Source of the DNA: Rhodoluna sp.
GTDB taxonomy: Bacteria; Actinomycetota; Actinomycetes; Actinomycetales; Microbacteriaceae
Length of the DNA: 64,000 bases
Direction: 5' to 3'
NCBI GenBank assembly: GCA_024641985.1
Contig: JAHEBZ010000003.1
Location: 1-64,000 of the forward strand
In this document: positions 53,834 through 62,637 of the stretch, one piece after another
Layout of the letters: each line of letters opens with the position of its first letter
How positions within the stretch are numbered: position 1 is the first letter of the stretch
Program-made: the position numbers and the translations under genes
The notes under the pieces: generated by a model
What the model was told of the DNA's origin: nothing
The model's database searches: none
What the model saw: the letters and a program-made list of their open reading frames with translations, nothing else

Positions 53834-54688
53834 TTGAGTCAGCAACAAGCCGCTGCCGGGGGCAGAAGCCTCTCCAAGTCAATAGTTGTTGGCTTGGCTC
53901 TTGGTGGCGTCTTTTTGCTTTCTGTCTTGATCTATAAAGAGCTATTTATGGTTCTTGCCGCCGCAGTTGCCGCACTTGGCGCCTGGGAGTTATCAACGGC
54001 CCTGCGAATCAAGGGCTGGTATGTGCCGCGCGTGCCTGCTGTTGTGGGTGCCGCGCTAATCATGCCGGCTACCTTCTATGGCGGAGCTGAGATTCAATGG
54101 CTTGTGGCACTTGGAATAGTGGCTGCTCTAATTCTTTGGCGCAGCGTGCATTTGTTGTGGGAGCGACGAGAAGCCCCATTTCAAGCGCTGACGCACACGA
54201 TTCGTGATTTCGCCGCATCAGCCTTTGTGGTGATTTATTTGCCGCTTATGACCAGCTTTACCGTTTTGCTTTTGCGCCGTGAAGATGGCGCTCAATGGGT
54301 TCTCACACTGGTCGTTACGGTTGCCATGATCGATACAGCTGGTTATCTGGTTGGCCGCAAATTTGGCAAGCATAAATTAGCCCCCGGAGTAAGCCCAAAG
54401 AAGACCTGGGAGGGTTTGCTGGCCTCTATTACAGCTGGCACAATCTCTGCAATGCTTTTCATGCACTTCGCCTTTGGGCAACCTTGGTGGCTGGGCCTAT
54501 TGTTGGCAGCTGCACTATTGCTCTCTGCAGTCTTCGGAGATCTGGCTGAGTCTATGATCAAACGAGATCTTGGAGTTAAAGACATGAGTTCGCTGCTTCC
54601 GGGGCACGGTGGCATGATGGACAGACTCGATTCGATTCTGCCTTCTGCACTGATTGCCTACCTCTTCACCCTGATTTTCTTCACCTAA
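53834..54688 (+). CDS. cdsA: Phosphatidate cytidylyltransferase
   Basis: Makes CDP-diacylglycerol, the precursor of anionic phospholipids. The 284-residue membrane protein has about eight helices and the family signature KDMSSLLPGHGGMMDRLDS near the C-terminus (about 252-270). The TTG start directly follows the frr stop, with AGAGG upstream. Confidence 0.93.
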   Translation: MSQQQAAAGGRSLSKSIVVGLALGGVFLLSVLIYKELFMVLAAAVAALGAWELSTALRIKGWYVPRVPAVVGAALIMPATFYGGAEIQWLVALGIVAALILWRSVHLLWERREAPFQALTHTIRDFAASAFVVIYLPLMTSFTVLLLRREDGAQWVLTLVVTVAMIDTAGYLVGRKFGKHKLAPGVSPKKTWEGLLASITAGTISAMLFMHFAFGQPWWLGLLLAAALLLSAVFGDLAESMIKRDLGVKDMSSLLPGHGGMMDRLDSILPSALIAYLFTLIFFT

Positions 54689-54719
54689 ACAATTTCAATA
54701 GACCTGCGAGAATATTCCT

Positions 54720-55271
54720 GTGAGTTTCAGTTTTCCGAGAGCCGCCACCAAAGCAAATGGCTACGTGCCAGAGCAAGTCGATGCGTTCATAGCCAAGGCT
54801 CGCGAGCAATACTCAAACCCCGAAAGTGGCCAGCTTGAAGCGAGCGATTTAAGGGCAATCGAGTTCGATTTTGTGGCGGGCGGCTATTCGATCGGTGCAG
54901 TCGATTCTGCAATCGACAGACTTGAAGACAGTTTTGCAAAACGCGAAACTGCGCGCCAGCGTGCCAAAGCAGGCGATGCAGCCGTTGCCGATCACTTGGC
55001 CAGAGTCGTCGAAATAATTCGTGCCAGGCTAAACCGCCCAGCAAGAAAAAAGTTTTCTAGCGCTGGTTTCTTGTTACGCGGTTATTCAAAAAAGCAGGTT
55101 GATTCCCTTTGCAGCCAAATTGCAATTCACTTCGAAAGCCAGGCCGCAATTTCGGTTGATGATGTTCGCCGAGTGATATTCAAGGCCAAACGGGGAGGCT
55201 ATGTTGAAAGTCAAGTTGATGCATTTATTGACCGGGTCATCGAGGCACTACACCTCGAACGAAACAGCTAG
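54720..55271 (+). CDS. DivIVA-domain repeat protein
   Basis: A 183-residue soluble protein built from four copies of a DivIVA-like motif with core GY-x3/4-VD-xx-I: NGYVPEQVDAFI (about 13), GGYSIGAVDSAI (about 57), RGYSKKQVDSLC (about 119) and GGYVESQVDAFI (about 157). DivIVA domains bind curved or negatively charged membrane and organise polar growth. The repeats here lack a long coiled coil. GTG at 54720 has GAGAAT six bases upstream and no Shine-Dalgarno. Function unknown beyond the domain. Confidence 0.72.
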   Translation: MSFSFPRAATKANGYVPEQVDAFIAKAREQYSNPESGQLEASDLRAIEFDFVAGGYSIGAVDSAIDRLEDSFAKRETARQRAKAGDAAVADHLARVVEIIRARLNRPARKKFSSAGFLLRGYSKKQVDSLCSQIAIHFESQAAISVDDVRRVIFKAKRGGYVESQVDAFIDRVIEALHLERNS

Positions 55272-55956
55272 CCCAAGCTGTGCGGCGCTCGTTGCCGCAC
55301 TAGTTCTAGCCCTAACCGCTCTGCCCGCCACTGATCTCGCGCCAGTTGGCCCCATCGAATCGTCTCGCGCCACCGCTGCCACCGCCAAAACTGCTGTTAG
55401 CGCACTAAGCGGGTTAGCCGTGAAGGGCAGGGCACCCAAAACAGGTTATGAACGAAAGCTGTTCAGTGATGGTTGGGGCGATCAGGCATGGGGTTGCGAT
55501 ACCCGAAACTTCATTTTGAAGCGCGACCTAACCTCGATTCGAATGCGCCCAGACGAAACCTGCATAGTAGCCTCGGGAGTTCTAAAAGACCCCTACACAT
55601 TGAAAACGATTTCTTTCACCCGTGGTGTTAAAACATCGATTGCCGTTCAAATTGATCACGTTGTAGCCGTTAGCGACGCCTGGCAAAAAGGTGCACAGCA
55701 AATCAGTTCGCAACAGCGCTACAACTTCTATAACGACCCGCTTAACCTGCTTGCCGTTGATGGGCCCACCAACTCATCTAAAGGCGATGGCGATGCGGCC
55801 ACCTGGCTGCCACCCAACAAGGCCTTTAGATGTGCATATGTTGCCAGGCAAATAGCGGTAAAAGCCAAATACAAACTGTGGGTTACCGCAGCCGAAAAAA
55901 CCGCTATGGCTACAGTCTTAGGCAAGTGCCCCACCCAATCTTTGCCTACAAAATAA
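55201..55956 (+). CDS. Secreted HNH nuclease (DUF1524/GmrSD C-terminal type)
   Basis: A 251-residue protein with an uncleaved-looking N-terminus, a hydrophobic signal region (about 29-47) and a C-terminal HNH domain: QIDHVVAVSDAWQKGAQ (metal-binding Asp-His, about 150) and YNDPLNLLAVDGPTNSSKGD (Asn). The four cysteines suggest disulfides in an exported enzyme. The start is uncertain: ATG 55201 and TTG 55204 both lie behind GGGGAGG and overlap the DivIVA-repeat gene by about 70 bases. Likely an extracellular nuclease for nucleotide or DNA scavenging. Confidence 0.8.
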   Translation: MLKVKLMHLLTGSSRHYTSNETASPSCAALVAALVLALTALPATDLAPVGPIESSRATAATAKTAVSALSGLAVKGRAPKTGYERKLFSDGWGDQAWGCDTRNFILKRDLTSIRMRPDETCIVASGVLKDPYTLKTISFTRGVKTSIAVQIDHVVAVSDAWQKGAQQISSQQRYNFYNDPLNLLAVDGPTNSSKGDGDAATWLPPNKAFRCAYVARQIAVKAKYKLWVTAAEKTAMATVLGKCPTQSLPTK

Positions 55957-56018
55957 CGCTCGGGTAGACTTTCAAGGTTGCATTAGAACTGCATACGAAA
56001 ATCGATTAGAGGTTGGCA

Positions 56019-56684
56019 ATGGGCAAACACGAGGCATCGCGCCCGAGCCTGTCGCACCGCATTGGCGAAAACATCGATAACCGCCTTGTTGGCACCAGAT
56101 TTCGCCGGCCAACTCTGCCAAAGCTAAAAAAGCATGCCTTCAGGCCCATGTGGGGCTTTTTGTTCTCAGTTGGTTTTGTGCTCGTCACCATCATCGATCC
56201 TTATTCGGGCACAATGGCAAGCGCCAGCACCATCCAAATTTATGACACCGACAACATCGATCCCGCGCAGACCTACGGCTATGCCAGCACCCAACAGATC
56301 TCATTTGCCCGCGGTGGTTTCAACATTGTCACCGGCTCAGACGCTGCTGCAATGTTCGTTGAAACCGCGATTATTCCATCACCCGGAACAGCCAAGGCCT
56401 TTGCCTTTGATTTGTTGACTTCGCTGAAATTTGGCGAGGATCAGTATTCGTGTTTGGTCAAGCTCTGGGAACGCGAATCGAACTGGAGAGTGAACGCCAA
56501 GAACAAGAATTCTGGAGCCTACGGGATTCCTCAGTCATTGCCGGGTGCGAAGATGGCTAGCGAGGGACCCGATTGGCAGAGCAACCCCGAAACCCAGATT
56601 CGTTGGGGCGTGAAATACATCAAGGGGCGCTACGGATCGCCTTGTGGAGCGTTGGCTCACTCAGACAAGCTGGGCTGGTATTAA
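56019..56684 (+). CDS. Exported transglycosylase-like protein
   Basis: A 221-residue protein with an N-terminal membrane helix at about 47-65, a linker, and a C-terminal lysozyme/SLT-like domain: LVKLWERESNWRVNAKNKNSGAYG (catalytic Glu in WERESNW, split near 148) and IRWGVKYIKGRYGSPCGAL. Relatives cleave peptidoglycan glycan strands. ATG 56019 has AGAGG at six bases. The TAATG overlap with the next gene indicates an operon. Confidence 0.8.
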   Translation: MGKHEASRPSLSHRIGENIDNRLVGTRFRRPTLPKLKKHAFRPMWGFLFSVGFVLVTIIDPYSGTMASASTIQIYDTDNIDPAQTYGYASTQQISFARGGFNIVTGSDAAAMFVETAIIPSPGTAKAFAFDLLTSLKFGEDQYSCLVKLWERESNWRVNAKNKNSGAYGIPQSLPGAKMASEGPDWQSNPETQIRWGVKYIKGRYGSPCGALAHSDKLGWY

Positions 56685-56986
56685 TGCCCAGAAGCAATCG
56701 GCCTTCGCGAGGCAAAAAGGCCGCTGAACCCATCGAGGATTTGAACCTAAACACGCTCCGAATGGGCGTGCGGCGAACCGAATTCAAGCGAGGAGTCGAA
56801 TACACCGTGCAAACGAGTGTTGGCGCCAATGCCGAAGACACCAAAACCTGGATGTGCCCATATTGCAATCTGCAAATTGCCAAGGGCTTGAGCCACCTGG
56901 TTGCCTTTGACTCTGTTCGCGGCGTTGAGACTCGCCGGCACTTTCACACTGCATGCTGGTCTTCGTTTCAGGGGCCATTGCTGTGA
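56684..56986 (+). CDS. Small conserved CxxC...HxxxC zinc-type protein
   Basis: A 100-residue protein with a basic N-terminus and a probable zinc site, WMCPYCNLQI ... RRHFHTACW. Similar small proteins are common in Microbacteriaceae next to an alpha/beta hydrolase and are of unknown function. The start overlaps the upstream stop, and the stop lies in a GTGA overlap with the next gene. Confidence 0.7.
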   Translation: MPRSNRPSRGKKAAEPIEDLNLNTLRMGVRRTEFKRGVEYTVQTSVGANAEDTKTWMCPYCNLQIAKGLSHLVAFDSVRGVETRRHFHTACWSSFQGPLL

Positions 56987-57699
56987 CCACCGAAATTAGA
57001 TCAGATGTTCAGTTGCCGAGCTTGCGCGAAGAAATAACTTTGCAAACGGCCGATGGGTTGTCTCTCGTAGGTGAACTGGCGCTGCCAATTGGCGGTCAGC
57101 CAATGGCAACTATCATCACGCTTCACCCGCTGCCCACGCACGGTGGTTTCATGGATTCTCACATTTTGCGAAAGGCCGCCAACCGACTGCCAGCTTTGGC
57201 GAACATAGCCGTGCTCAGGTTTAACACTCGCGGAACCGCATCGGCCCGCGGCACCAGCGATGGAAGCTTTGGTGAAGGGGTAACCGAGCGCTACGACGTA
57301 GCTGCAGCGGTTGACTTTGCTAAGCAGCGCGGGCTAAAAAATATTTGGCTTATGGGTTGGTCTTTCGGCACCGAATTGACTCTCAAATATGGTCTCGAGC
57401 ACGATATCGCTGGTGCCATTCTGCTGTCACCGCCATTGCACAGAACATCCGAGCATGAGCTAAGTGCTTGGGCTCAAAACCCTAAGCCGCTGTTTGCCCT
57501 GATACCCGAGCACGACGACTATCTAAGGCCACCCGAAGCGGCACTTAGATTTGCTAGCATTCCGCATTTGCAACTAATCAATGTTGCCGGGGCGAAGCAT
57601 CTGTGGGTAGGAGAGTCGGCGACAAAGCGTGTTTTGGACGAGGTTGTTTTAGCAATTAACCCTCAAGCCAGCCCGTTGCCCGAGTTCTGGAACGAGTGA
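56983..57699 (+). CDS. Alpha/beta hydrolase
   Basis: A 238-residue hydrolase with the HPLPTHGGFMDSH oxyanion region (about 43-55), nucleophile elbow GWSFG (serine about 127), a late Asp in PEHDDYLRPPE and His in GAKHLWVG. The pattern fits a serine hydrolase acting on small acyl or ester substrates; the substrate is unknown. GTG in a GTGA overlap with the zinc-type gene is chosen; an upstream ATG at 56953 is unlikely. Confidence 0.8.
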   Translation: MTTEIRSDVQLPSLREEITLQTADGLSLVGELALPIGGQPMATIITLHPLPTHGGFMDSHILRKAANRLPALANIAVLRFNTRGTASARGTSDGSFGEGVTERYDVAAAVDFAKQRGLKNIWLMGWSFGTELTLKYGLEHDIAGAILLSPPLHRTSEHELSAWAQNPKPLFALIPEHDDYLRPPEAALRFASIPHLQLINVAGAKHLWVGESATKRVLDEVVLAINPQASPLPEFWNE

Positions 57700-57709
57700 A
57701 ATCTAGGCT

Positions 57710-58762
57710 TTAGAGAGAGTCTTGACGCGGGGAAAGCACTTGCCGAATGATCAACATGACCGATGCGGCAACAGGGATTGCTACAAGCGCACCAAGGACA
57801 CCGAGAATTGCGCCACCAGCCAATGCTGCAACCACAACGACCGCCCCAGGCACCGAAACCGCTTTGCTCATTATGCGGGGGCTGATGAAATAGGCCTCGA
57901 CCTGCATGTAAATCAGGTAATAAATGGCTGCGATTAGTGCCGTGGTTGGCGAAACTGTAAGGGCTACAAGAGTGACAATCGCCGCACCCGCAATTGTGCC
58001 GACCAATGGAATTAGGCCAAGCAGGAAGGTGATTGCGGCCAAAACGAGGGCAAACGGAACTCCGAGAATGCTCATCATGATTAGTGCCAGAGTTGCCGCG
58101 ATTAAACCGATGGTGACTTGCCCCATAACGTAGCGCCCAACAGCGGTTGCGATTTGCTCTGCGATGTCGACAAATTGAGTGCGGCGACTCGCTGGAACCA
58201 TCGAATAAATGAACTTTTTGAATCGCTCCATCGAAGCCATGAAGTAGAGGCTCAGAATCACGATGATTAGAGCGCCAAAAAAGCCATTGAAAATTGATAA
58301 CCCAACTTGAAAAACGCCGCCGAGCATCGAAGGCCAATTGCTTGAATCTCCCAGAAAATTGCCCAGACCAGTTAGCGCCTCGGTTATTGCCCCGCCAAAT
58401 TGCCCATCAATGCGTTGCACCCAATCGAGGTCGTTGAATCCGCGGATAAGATCAGGAGCCGTTTTAACAAAGTGCGCCGCTTGGCTTGCGATGGATGGCA
58501 CGAGAGCCCAAATTAGCGCAGTTAAGATCGCTAACAGTGAGACCACAACAGTAGGAATTGCCAGGCGCCGTTTCATGCCCAGCTTTTCGAGTTTGGTAAC
58601 TATGGGCTCTAAACCAAGTGCGATGAAAATGGCCGCCGCAACATAGGTGAGCAGGTTAGCGATCGAAGTTATTGCCCCACCAACTAGCAAGGCAGCAAGC
58701 ACACCTAGCCCGCCCAGCAGACCAATTTGAAAAGCGTTAGAGACTTTGATGTTGCGGTTCAT
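57710..58762 (-). CDS. AI-2E family transporter (PF01594)
   Basis: A 350-residue membrane protein with eight helices in the 2-4-2 style of the family, including the conserved late segments FLLGLIPLVGTIAGA and the C-terminal LGVLGALVAIPVAASV. Members have been linked to autoinducer-2 export, Na+/H+ exchange or nothing known; the substrate cannot be decided here. It is convergent with the hydrolase gene and ends 10 bases away. Confidence 0.85.
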   Translation of the reverse strand: MNRNIKVSNAFQIGLLGGLGVLAALLVGGAITSIANLLTYVAAAIFIALGLEPIVTKLEKLGMKRRLAIPTVVVSLLAILTALIWALVPSIASQAAHFVKTAPDLIRGFNDLDWVQRIDGQFGGAITEALTGLGNFLGDSSNWPSMLGGVFQVGLSIFNGFFGALIIVILSLYFMASMERFKKFIYSMVPASRRTQFVDIAEQIATAVGRYVMGQVTIGLIAATLALIMMSILGVPFALVLAAITFLLGLIPLVGTIAGAAIVTLVALTVSPTTALIAAIYYLIYMQVEAYFISPRIMSKAVSVPGAVVVVAALAGGAILGVLGALVAIPVAASVMLIIRQVLSPRQDSL

Positions 58763-58790
58763 GACTCAAACTTATAGCCTGAACGACCAT

Positions 58791-59885
58791 TTAGAGGGTT
58801 GGGCGCAGGTATTGCGCGCCATCGAGCACCTTTCGAAGATTACGCATATAGACCTCAACCGAGTCGCGCTCGCCTTGAATTCGTTCAACCTCTTTGTTTG
58901 CCTGCGAAAGCCTAGCCGCAGCCTCATTCTTTGCCTCTGCCAGTATTTCGCGAGCCTCGGCATCGGCGGCTGCAATTATTGCATCAGCCTTTTTGCGCGT
59001 TGCCAAGGTAGTTTGTTGATTCACAGAAATTGCCGCTGCCTCGAGAGTTTCTGCTTCGAGGCGGGCCGCATTTGCCCTGGCAAGGGCATTGCCAAGTTGG
59101 GCGTTGGCGTCATCCAAGTATTTTTGCGTTGCAGCAACGGCTTCTTGGTGTTTGGCCAAATATTCAGCTTCGGCTTCGGCCCGGCGCGCGGTTAGTTCAA
59201 GCTCAAGGTCAATTCGTGCTTGCTCGGTAACCAGTGAAACGGCAAAATCGAGGTCTAGCTGGCGAGTGTTATCGCGAAGGGCCATCAGTTTGCGCTCGGC
59301 CAAATCGCGGTCGGTTTTTGCCTTGTTTGATTCAATTTCGCGCTTGGCGTTGGCGCGCATTTTGGCAACTTCGGTAGAAATTGCGCCACGAATTGAGCTG
59401 GCCTCACGTGTCGATTCGTCTGCAAGTGCACCGGCTTCGCTTCGAGCCTGCTTGATTATTTCGTCATAGTCGCTGCGGGCCGCGTTGATAATGCGATCTG
59501 CGCGTCTCTGTGCCTCGGCAACAAGCGAGTCGTAATAGCCTTTGGCTTCACCCCGCTGGGTGTCAATCTCGTGGGCTAGTTCGCGGCGTAGTTTTTCGGC
59601 TTCGAGTTTTGCCTCTTTGGTTAGGTGGGCCGCTTGATCTTCGGCTGCGCTCAAAATCAAAGCCGCACGGGCACCAACACCGGTGTAGGTTGGGTCGCCA
59701 ACTTCACTTAGCTGAGCATCGAGTTGTTCTAAGCGTTTGCTGGCAGTCTTTAGCTCTGCTGCAAGTTGGGCATTCGATGCCGAAAGGTGCAAAATCTCTT
59801 TGCGAAGGTCTAGCAGTGCATCGTCAACAAGACCACGCTCGTAGCCACGAAGGGCTATTGGGAATTCGGTCTCATCGCCTGACAA
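58791..59885 (-). CDS. DivIVA-like long coiled-coil protein
   Basis: A 364-residue protein: a short DivIVA-type N-terminus (FPIALRGYERGLVDDALLDLR, split over about 7-27), then heptad-rich helix with many Ala, Glu, Arg and Lys over about 30-350. It resembles the polarisome or cytoskeletal coiled-coil proteins of Actinobacteria (DivIVA, Scy/FilP types). TTG at 59885 is chosen because AGGAG precedes it by seven bases and the promoter lies just upstream; the open frame continues further to 60029. Likely involved in polar or septal organisation. Confidence 0.75.
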   Translation of the reverse strand: MSGDETEFPIALRGYERGLVDDALLDLRKEILHLSASNAQLAAELKTASKRLEQLDAQLSEVGDPTYTGVGARAALILSAAEDQAAHLTKEAKLEAEKLRRELAHEIDTQRGEAKGYYDSLVAEAQRRADRIINAARSDYDEIIKQARSEAGALADESTREASSIRGAISTEVAKMRANAKREIESNKAKTDRDLAERKLMALRDNTRQLDLDFAVSLVTEQARIDLELELTARRAEAEAEYLAKHQEAVAATQKYLDDANAQLGNALARANAARLEAETLEAAAISVNQQTTLATRKKADAIIAAADAEAREILAEAKNEAAARLSQANKEVERIQGERDSVEVYMRNLRKVLDGAQYLRPTL

Positions 59886-59909
59886 AGTAGGGCTCCTAGG
59901 CTCTTCGGT

Positions 59910-59939
59910 AGAATAAAAGGGCTTGTTGCTTTGTCCCAA
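59910..59939 (-). promoter_or_regulatory. Promoter of the DivIVA-like coiled-coil gene
   Basis: On the minus strand TTGGGA (59934-59939), an 18-base spacer and TATTCT (59910-59915), followed by AGGAG and the TTG start. A good match to the standard vegetative pattern. Confidence 0.55.
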
Positions 59940-59960
59940 GTTTACCTGATTGGATTTTCG

Positions 59961-61652
59961 ATGCGCCTTTGGATTGCCGCTGCATTGTTTATGCTGTCGG
60001 TTATTTTGATGCTGGTTGGTTTGGGGCAACGCACAATTTGGGCACCACCGGCCTCAACCTCGATCTCGATTCAGGTCGACGCCAGCGCCCCATACACCGT
60101 GATTCCACACTCTGTCATCTCACTAAACCCGGGTAACCCAATAATTCGGGCCGCCGGCGCCAAGAACGCCTTCATTGCAAGTGGGCGCGAATCAGATGTT
60201 ATGGCCTGGGTTGGCGCCAGCAAGTATCAGAACCTTGAGCCAAAAAAAGCTGAGCTAACCGTTGTTGAACACCCCGGCGATTCGGCATTTGCGGCTCCGG
60301 CAGGCTCTGACCTTTGGCGCTCAGAAAGCTCATCTGTCGGCACTACCACGCTGAGAATCAGCTCAAAGGATGAAGCGGCAGTTCTCATAGCCAGTAACGG
60401 CAAGTTGGCAGCTCCTGGCGATATTGAAATCATTTGGCCAATTTTTCATGACTTGACCTGGTCAAATATCTTCTTGATTAGCGGTGCAGCATTCTTGTTG
60501 GCAGCACTGCTGTTCAATTGGCTAACTTTCCGCTCGATCCGCCGCAAGAGCGGGCCTAAGCGCAAAACACCCAAAGCTCCAAAACCACCTCAATATCGAG
60601 CCAAAAAGCGGGTTTCGCTAGCTCCGGTTAGGGGCAGGCGTTCTTCGCGTCGCGCCTTCATCGCGGTGCCGGCCTCGATTCTGGCTCTCGGCCTATTGGC
60701 CGGCTGTTCAGCACCTTCTGACAAACCATCACCTCAGGCTTCGGTCGATCAAATCGAGGTTCCGCCGCCGGTGGTTACCACTCAGCAGCTCGAGCGAATC
60801 TTGTCTTCGATTAGCTCGTCGATAAAGGCAGCCGATGATTCCCTCGACAAAAAACTTTTGACTAGCCGCACCGCCGGCCCAGCGCTTTCCTTGCGTGCCG
60901 TTAATTACTATTTGCGTTCCAAATCTTCTTCGGTGCCTGCCTCGGCCGCCATCGTAAGTGAGCCAATCACATTTAGCCTGCCAGCGGCGTCAAGCACCTG
61001 GCCGCGCACTGTCATGGCCGTTACCGATGAGCCTGGCGATTCGGCCCTGCCTCAGATGCTCATCTTGCAACAGCGCAGCCCTCGAGAAAACTACCGCCTA
61101 TGGTTCAACGTTCGCCTGATGCCGGGCGCCAAGATTCCCGAAGTTCCGTCGACAGAGGCTGGGGCCATACCGGTTGATCCATCTTCGGTGTTCTTAAAGT
61201 TGGCCCCACAGAGCATCCCAGCTGCCTACGGCGACGTTATAAATCGCGGTGCAAGCAGCCTGAGTGCCGGTTTGTTTGATACCTCAAAGGATGAGTTTTA
61301 CAGGCAGGTATCTGACAGTCAAAAATCGCAGGTGGTCACCCTAACCACAGCCAAAATTACCTTCACTCACGCACTTGGCGATAAAAACGTGCAGGCGCTT
61401 GCCACCACAACCGGTGGCGCCCTGGTTGCTGTTTACATGACCGACACCTACACCATCAAGCCAATTCGACGCATTTCTGCGGTTGCTGTTACCGGCCAAG
61501 AAAAGATATTGCTTGGGGCCGATGGTTCGACCACCGGAGTTCGCTCGGTTTATGGCGACATGCTGTTGTTTTATGTGCCTGCGCTGTCTGATGAGCAGGG
61601 AATTCGACTGTTGGGTGTAACTCAAGGTCTAGTAAGTGTAAGGAGCCTTTAG
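59961..61652 (+). CDS. Unknown membrane protein with internal lipobox
   Basis: A 563-residue protein of no recognised family. It has an N-terminal helix (about 6-26), an extracytoplasmic domain (about 30-165), a second helix (about 168-187), a basic Pro/Lys linker, and then a second signal-like helix ending LGLLAGC at Cys249, followed by a large Ser/Ala-rich domain (about 255-563). The second half has the layout of a lipoprotein, yet no start codon exists to make it alone. ATG 59961 is chosen; a TTG at 59931 is possible. It overlaps the YbbN-like gene by one base. Confidence 0.65.
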   Translation: MRLWIAAALFMLSVILMLVGLGQRTIWAPPASTSISIQVDASAPYTVIPHSVISLNPGNPIIRAAGAKNAFIASGRESDVMAWVGASKYQNLEPKKAELTVVEHPGDSAFAAPAGSDLWRSESSSVGTTTLRISSKDEAAVLIASNGKLAAPGDIEIIWPIFHDLTWSNIFLISGAAFLLAALLFNWLTFRSIRRKSGPKRKTPKAPKPPQYRAKKRVSLAPVRGRRSSRRAFIAVPASILALGLLAGCSAPSDKPSPQASVDQIEVPPPVVTTQQLERILSSISSSIKAADDSLDKKLLTSRTAGPALSLRAVNYYLRSKSSSVPASAAIVSEPITFSLPAASSTWPRTVMAVTDEPGDSALPQMLILQQRSPRENYRLWFNVRLMPGAKIPEVPSTEAGAIPVDPSSVFLKLAPQSIPAAYGDVINRGASSLSAGLFDTSKDEFYRQVSDSQKSQVVTLTTAKITFTHALGDKNVQALATTTGGALVAVYMTDTYTIKPIRRISAVAVTGQEKILLGADGSTTGVRSVYGDMLLFYVPALSDEQGIRLLGVTQGLVSVRSL

Positions 61653-62605
61653 TGTCTGACTTTATGTCGCGAGCTAGTCTTGCTGGTGCAATGGATCTCT
61701 CAAGTCTGAGGCGGCCCGATCAGAGCATTGGTGCGGCCACTTCGTCTGCGAGTGCCTCAGGGTCGACGGTTGCCTCGGGCGCTTCAATCGAGGCGCCAAA
61801 GGTTGCCTCGCTAGTTGTGCGCGGCACTCAGGGCAACCTGAAACGCCTGCTCGAAATTTCAAACACGGTTCCGGTAATTATCGATTTTCACACCGATCGC
61901 GGCGATCAAAGCAAGGCGCTCAGCCCCAAACTAGAGGCTCTCGTTACCGCTCAAAATGGTCGAATTCTGTTGGTCCAGATCGATCTAGATGCCGAGCCTC
62001 AAATTGCACAAGCCTTTCAAATAACGCAGGCACCAACCGTGTTGGCGGTGTTGAAGGGGCAACCGGTGCCGTTATTTAGCGGCGACCAGCCAAATGAGGC
62101 TTTGATTACCGTGCTCGATCGCATGCTGCAGGTGGCAGGCGAAAACGGGCTGGCTGGGGTGGTTGAAGTCGACGAGAACATGGTTGAAGAAGCGCCGCGT
62201 TTGCCGCCGCGTCACGAGGCTGCATATGCGGCCATCGATTCTGAAAACTATGCCGAGGCAATTGCCCAATATGAGGCCCAGTTGGCCGAAAGCCCAGCCG
62301 ATTCGCTGGCCAAGAGCGGCCTTGCCCAAGCCAAATTGCTATTTCGCACCGACAAAATTGATTTCGAAGCTGTCTTGGCATCGACGCCTCTCGATCTAAA
62401 AGACTTATTGCTAAAAGCCGACGCGTTTGTTGCTGTGGGTCACCCTGCTCAAGGTTTTTCAGTCATACTCACCAGATTTGCCAACTCAGAAAACGCAGAT
62501 CGCGAAACCTTGAGAAAGCACCTCGTTGAACTATTTGAGGTGTGCCCACCAGAGTCACCCGAAGTCGCGGCTGCTCGACGGGCTCTCGCCTCGATGCTCT
62601 ATTAA
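61652..62605 (+). CDS. YbbN/CnoX-like thioredoxin-fold TPR protein
   Basis: A 317-residue protein with an unstructured Ser/Ala-rich start (about 1-50), a thioredoxin-like domain (about 52-165, VIIDFHTDRGDQSKALSPKLE) and helical TPR-like repeats (about 180-317). The CxxC active site is lost: its place reads HTDRGDQ. YbbN/CnoX proteins act as holdases and co-chaperones. GTG start behind AAGGAG, in the same transcript as the unknown membrane protein. Confidence 0.8.
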   Translation: MSDFMSRASLAGAMDLSSLRRPDQSIGAATSSASASGSTVASGASIEAPKVASLVVRGTQGNLKRLLEISNTVPVIIDFHTDRGDQSKALSPKLEALVTAQNGRILLVQIDLDAEPQIAQAFQITQAPTVLAVLKGQPVPLFSGDQPNEALITVLDRMLQVAGENGLAGVVEVDENMVEEAPRLPPRHEAAYAAIDSENYAEAIAQYEAQLAESPADSLAKSGLAQAKLLFRTDKIDFEAVLASTPLDLKDLLLKADAFVAVGHPAQGFSVILTRFANSENADRETLRKHLVELFEVCPPESPEVAAARRALASMLY

Positions 62606-62611
62606 CTGGTT

Positions 62612-62631
62612 CCCGACTTTAATTTGTCGGG
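62612..62631. terminator. Weak hairpin between ybbN-like gene and glgB
   Basis: CCCGAC (62612-62617) pairs with GTCGGG (62626-62631) around an A/T loop, flanked by AACTG and CAGTT that can extend it. T content after it is low, so termination strength is uncertain. Confidence 0.45.
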
Positions 62632-62637
62632 TGTTAT

